Below are positions 60,872 through 64,000 of a DNA stretch of 64,000 nt, piece after piece. Positions within the stretch are counted from its first letter, which is position 1. Each line of letters opens with the position of its first letter. Both the position numbers and the translations under genes were made by a program. Source of the DNA: Ruegeria_B marisflavi (GTDB lineage: Bacteria; Pseudomonadota; Alphaproteobacteria; Rhodobacterales; Rhodobacteraceae). The notes under the pieces are model-generated. The model did not search any database. It had not been told where the DNA came from and saw only the letters and a list, made by a program, of their open reading frames with translations. Location: positions 102,695 to 166,694 of the forward strand of contig NZ_JAOVQN010000009.1 in the NCBI RefSeq assembly GCF_025673445.1, in the 5' to 3' direction.

Positions 60872-62169
60872 CCGTTCAGGCGATCCAGCCGCGCCAGAAC
60901 CGACAGGCCATGTGCCTCCAGGCTCTCGGACCGCGCCAGCCGCGCCGCCGCCGGACCGATGGCGCGCAGCGCCTCGGGCGTCATCTTGGACAGGGTGGTG
61001 CGCTTGAGGAAATCCATCACGTTGAGACCGGACGAGAACCGTGCCGACCGGGCGGTGGGCAGTACGTGGTTCGGTCCGCCGACATAATCGCCGATGGCCT
61101 CGGGCGTATACTGACCCAGGAAAATCGCCCCGGCATGTACGGTCTTCAGCGACAGAGCCTCGGGATCGGCAACGCAGAGCTCCAGATGCTCCGGTGCGAT
61201 CCGGTTCGACAGCGCCGCCGCCTCGTCCAGATCGCGCACCGTGATCACCGCGCCGAAATCGCGCCAGCTGACCCCGGCGATGGCGCGCCGCTCCAACGTT
61301 TCCAGCCGCTTCTCGACGGCGGCCACAACCGCACGGCCAAAACCCGCGTCGTCGGTGATCAGGATCGACTGGGCGCTTTCATCGTGTTCGGCCTGGCTCA
61401 AAAGGTCCAGCGCGATCCAGTCGGGATCGTTGTCCTTGTCGGCGATCACCAGGATCTCGGACGGGCCCGCGATCATGTCGATCCCGACCTTGCCGAACAC
61501 CCGCCGTTTTGCGGCGGCGACAAAGGCATTGCCGGGCCCGGTGATCTTGTCGACCGGCGCGATGGACCGGGTGCCATAGGCAAAGGCCGCAATCGCCTGC
61601 GCGCCGCCCACGCGATAGATCTCGTCCACCCCCGACAGGTGCGCCGCCAACAGGACCAGCGGATTGACTTGCCCGTCGGGCGTGGGCACCGCGATGGCCA
61701 GACGCCCGACGCCCGCGACCTTGGCCGGGATGGCGTTCATCAGAACCGAGGACGGGTAAGAGGCCAGCCCGCCCGGCACATAAAGCCCGGCCGCCGAGAC
61801 CGCGGACCAGCGCCAGCCAAGGGTCGCACCCGCCTCATCGGTCCATTCCTCGTCCCGGGGAAACTGGCGCGCGTGATAGGCGTGGATGCGCGCCGCCGCC
61901 AGCTCCAGCGCCGCGCGGTCTTCCGGCGCGACCCGCGCTATGGCTTCGGCAATCTCGGCTGGGGAAAAACGCAGGGTCTCGGGCGTCAGGGCAATCCGGT
62001 CGAACCTCTCGGTCAGCTCGATCACCGCTGCATCGCCGCGCGACCGCACATCGGCGATGATCGCGGCCACCACATTGTCCACATCCGGGCTGTCTTCGCG
62101 CTTTGCCGACAAAAGCGCGGCAAAGGCCACTTCGAAATCCGGGTCGGCGGTGTCAAGAATTTGCGGCAT
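60868..62169 (-). CDS. hisD: Histidinol dehydrogenase
   Basis: 433 residues from ATG 62169. The zinc-dependent enzyme makes the last two oxidations of histidine synthesis (histidinol to histidine, NAD). Signatures are visible: YVPGGLASYPSSVLMNAIPAKVAGV, IYRVGGAQAIAAFAYGTRSI, DKITGPGNAFVAAAKRRVFGKVGIDMIAGPSEILVIADKDNDPDWIALDLLSQAEHDE with the metal-binding Gln/His pair, and GPNHVLPTARSARFSSGLNVMDFLKR. The ATG at 62169 gives MPQILDTADPDF; the longer frame upstream overlaps the leader. Its 3' end overlaps the STAND gene by 4 bases on the opposite strand. Confidence 0.96.
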   Translation of the reverse strand: MPQILDTADPDFEVAFAALLSAKREDSPDVDNVVAAIIADVRSRGDAAVIELTERFDRIALTPETLRFSPAEIAEAIARVAPEDRAALELAAARIHAYHARQFPRDEEWTDEAGATLGWRWSAVSAAGLYVPGGLASYPSSVLMNAIPAKVAGVGRLAIAVPTPDGQVNPLVLLAAHLSGVDEIYRVGGAQAIAAFAYGTRSIAPVDKITGPGNAFVAAAKRRVFGKVGIDMIAGPSEILVIADKDNDPDWIALDLLSQAEHDESAQSILITDDAGFGRAVVAAVEKRLETLERRAIAGVSWRDFGAVITVRDLDEAAALSNRIAPEHLELCVADPEALSLKTVHAGAIFLGQYTPEAIGDYVGGPNHVLPTARSARFSSGLNVMDFLKRTTLSKMTPEALRAIGPAAARLARSESLEAHGLSVLARLDRLNG

Positions 62170-62239
62170 GGGCGGTTCCTCGGGCAGTTGAGCCAGCGGG
62201 ATACCGATGGCGGCGGTGCTTCTCAACCCTTTCCGTCAG

Positions 62240-62285
62240 GGGTGCAGCGATTTGCGCAATCGCTGCACCCTGCTCATTTTTTGTT
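62240..62285 (+). terminator. Strong plus-strand terminator with no known plus-strand gene
   Basis: GGGTGCAGCGATT-TGCGC-AATCGCTGCACCC, a perfect 13-bp stem (62240-62252/62258-62270), is followed by TGCTCATTTTTTG. This is a textbook intrinsic terminator read in the plus direction, yet the gene to the left is hisD on the minus strand and the next gene to the right is also minus. The U-tract is absent on the minus side. It may end an unannotated small RNA, perhaps antisense to the hisD start, or be a leader hairpin of hisD. Confidence 0.6.
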
Positions 62286-62674
62286 TCATTTTACCACTTC
62301 CGATTTTCTTCCACACAGATTTGGGAAATCTACCACACATTCACGTTTTGGTTCCGTTCTGTTCCCACAGCCGCGTTTGTTGCACCTATTGCTGTCTGAG
62401 CCTAGCCATAGACGGTGTTTCTTCCCAAGCCCCAAGTTCCCATCACTCGCCCTCCGCTTCGGTCTGTAGGGCGATGCGGGCGTTGACTAGGTGTTCCACG
62501 GTCAACGGACTTTCGACACCCTAAGACTATAGTAGGGGTAGACTTGCTCGACAGACCTTAGGCTCTGGACCTATAAATCGATCTCTGCGCCAACGGCAGC
62601 TTCAACCGAGAGCCGACACTGGCGAAAAACGCGGCCATGACCGAGATGCGGACGAAACGGACAAACAGTCTTGC
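62286..62674. other. Intergenic region between hisD and the cyclase gene
   Basis: About 390 bases with lower GC content and short AT-rich runs. It contains no frame with convincing coding character, no tRNA-like cloverleaf and no T-loop sequence that I can see. It carries the minus-strand promoter of hisD by position, and a region of former or foreign DNA is likely from its composition. Confidence 0.5.
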
Positions 62675-63820
62675 TTACCCTATCGAGAAAACTTGCTGCA
62701 GATCTTTGAATCCTTTGAACACTAAAGCACCTATACGGCTGGCCCGGTCGGGAACCAGTCGCGCAAACGCTTCAGAGCAAGCAGCGCTCATTCCTTCTTT
62801 GGAAGCCGCGTCGGAAAGGCGTGATGCTATGTTCACTGCTGGGCCTATAGCTGTGAAATCCAGTCGAGTGAGCCCACCGATATTTCCGTAGTGCACCTCG
62901 CCCACATGAAATGCGGCGCGGAAGGAGACTTGGTCTTCAGCAAGTACAACCCGGGCGTCTTCAACGGCCGAAAGCGCCGACAGCGCCGCCCCTTCCTCGG
63001 ATGTGAGATCATCTGGTGTGGGAAAGATAGCGAGCATGCCATCGCCCATGAGTTTCAGGACTTCGCCACCGTTCTTTAAGATCGGTTGTTCCAACGCCTC
63101 AAAATATCGGTTCAACATACTAACGATTTCCGATGTCTTAAGGCTGTTGGATTTCTCTGTGAACCCGACAATGTCAGTAAATAATATGACGGCTCTGATC
63201 ATGTCAGCATCGCCACGCCGGACCATTCCCGAGGCCACCCGACTACCTGCGTCTCGGCCAAGAAAAGTTGCCAACAGGCTTGAGAACCCTTCCAATAAGA
63301 CACGCGACTCGACGACGCGCGCGAGCGGTGCAGCAACCCGGCGACAAATCTCGAATTGTTCGTCAGGCAAGCCGCCCTGGCGCTTCACGCCCACGGCCAA
63401 TACCGAGTTGACTTCATTTATGGCGATCAAAGGCAGAAGAGCATATTCGGTATATCCCCCTTCAATTAAAGGCTTCGAGCCAGGATGAGCGTCGAATTCA
63501 GCAGACATTCCAACCCGATATCTTATGGGTTTTGCCAACTCCTGAGCCAAGTTGACAACACCTCCCAGAAAAAATGTCGACTGCATATGTTCATGCGAAA
63601 ACTCTTTTACCTTGAGGCCTTTCTCTGGATACCAAAGGAACCTCCTGCCGCCCACTAAAGGGTTTTTTGGTGTCTGGTAGAGAGCCAACACGTCGGCTTC
63701 GACACCAGCACTTTTCAACCTGCGAGAAAATTCCGCGATCGTTTCGTCATAATTCGTCTGCGGCGGTGCTCCGCTGGCCAGCCAGGTCAAAAGCGCTTTG
63801 ATCTTCAGATCGTTGGGCAT
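62675..63820 (-). CDS. Class III adenylate cyclase with unidentified N-terminal domain
   Basis: 381 residues. The C-terminal cyclase domain (about 205-381) has all active-site residues: metal-binding Asp216 (LFTDIVGFT) and Asp260 (LKLMGDG), ATP-selecting Lys256 and Thr323 (DFTAIGPAVN), and transition-state Asn330/Arg334 (NIASRL). It should make cAMP. Residues 1 to about 195 look like a GAF-type sensory domain (ALLPLIAINEVNSVLAVGVKRQGGLPDEQFEICRRVAAPLARVVESRVLLEGF). The start at 63820 gives MPNDLKIKALLTWL. No neighbouring gene is in the same operon. The composition is clearly less GC-rich than the housekeeping genes. Confidence 0.88.
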   Translation of the reverse strand: MPNDLKIKALLTWLASGAPPQTNYDETIAEFSRRLKSAGVEADVLALYQTPKNPLVGGRRFLWYPEKGLKVKEFSHEHMQSTFFLGGVVNLAQELAKPIRYRVGMSAEFDAHPGSKPLIEGGYTEYALLPLIAINEVNSVLAVGVKRQGGLPDEQFEICRRVAAPLARVVESRVLLEGFSSLLATFLGRDAGSRVASGMVRRGDADMIRAVILFTDIVGFTEKSNSLKTSEIVSMLNRYFEALEQPILKNGGEVLKLMGDGMLAIFPTPDDLTSEEGAALSALSAVEDARVVLAEDQVSFRAAFHVGEVHYGNIGGLTRLDFTAIGPAVNIASRLSDAASKEGMSAACSEAFARLVPDRASRIGALVFKGFKDLQQVFSIG

Positions 63821-63936
63821 TTCGCATCCATTCCGTTTTCATCTTTAAGGGAGCAATCTTAGCACAAAGTTCTTTTGCGACTTAAGAGAATCGAACTGCA
63901 GCACCTCCCTTTTGCTTCTGCTCTGGGCTCTTCTGA

Positions 63937-63963
63937 GACATCTGAGCGGTTCAGTCAGATGTC
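63937..63963. repeat. Inverted repeat upstream of the cyclase gene
   Basis: GACATCTGA-GCGGTTCAG-TCAGATGTC, a perfect 9-bp inverted repeat with a 9-base centre, lies about 117 bases upstream of the cyclase start. It could be an operator or the terminator stem of a gene beyond the window; no T-run is next to it. The rest of the last 180 bases holds nothing I recognise. Confidence 0.4.
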
Positions 63964-64000
63964 CGCAAAGCTGCGCTGAGAAGCCATTCGAGACGACGGG

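Noticed and set aside
62521..62620. A tRNA-like segment between hisD and the cyclase
   Set aside because: No T-loop (TTCGA-type) and no acceptor stem pairing could be made.
1..64000. CRISPR array, prophage or rRNA operon
   Set aside because: No regularly spaced repeats, phage structural genes or rRNA-like sequence were seen.

Overview
The window is GC-rich, densely coded DNA of a roseobacter-clade alphaproteobacterium (Rhodobacteraceae, probably Ruegeria-like). This placement is inferred from gene content: TRAP carriers, a malonate operon, a glycine cleavage operon, nirS-type denitrification genes, and a CTCCGGCGGGAGTATTTGG-type intergenic motif that I associate with this family. No rRNA, tRNA or CRISPR array was seen.

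Layout. 0-1.7 kb: end of a nitrous oxide reductase maturation cluster (nosY cut by the window edge, nosL) and a small cytochrome c. 1.7-8.3 kb: glycine cleavage operon gcvT-gcvH-gcvP with hairpin-rich gaps, flanked by an XRE-cupin regulator and a GlxA-type AraC regulator. 8.3-12.6 kb: a FAS1-like/MaoC hydratase, a small secreted protein, and a LysR regulator divergent from a GMC flavin oxidoreductase. 12.8-15.1 kb: katG with a strong terminator. 15.1-21.6 kb: malonate uptake and use (TRAP dctPQM, malonyl-CoA decarboxylase, malonyl-CoA synthetase) divergent from a GntR regulator with a perfect TTGTATACAA operator candidate. 21.7-28.2 kb: LysR regulator, four-component polyamine-type ABC transporter and an aldehyde dehydrogenase.

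28.3-46.1 kb is a denitrification island. One arm (minus strand) is nirS-E-C-F-DL-G-H-J-N, which makes cytochrome cd1 nitrite reductase and its heme d1, followed by a small membrane protein. nnrS is divergent. norCBQDEF (plus strand) makes nitric oxide reductase. Almost identical TTGAC-N4-GTTAA boxes stand before nirS/nnrS and norC, so one Dnr/Nnr-type regulator probably drives both arms. Between the arms lie a zntB-like transporter and an mntP manganese exporter gene with an in-frame amber codon, still preceded by what looks like a complete yybP-ykoY (Mn2+) riboswitch.

46.3-50.3 kb holds an inositol-monophosphatase-family phosphatase, a Na/Pi cotransporter and a PuuB-like oxidoreductase. 50.4-60.9 kb is accessory: half an IS30-type transposase, a decayed ATPase/TPR gene, a Crp-family regulator, and a tightly coupled three-gene operon. 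The operon encodes a subtilisin-trypsin double protease, a trypsin protein with a P-loop-less STAND-like domain, and an active-looking STAND NTPase. I read it as a candidate NTP-dependent conflict (anti-phage or cell-suicide) system, the most interesting item here. It ends by overlapping the convergent hisD by 4 bp. The last 1.8 kb, visibly lower in GC, carries a class III adenylate cyclase.
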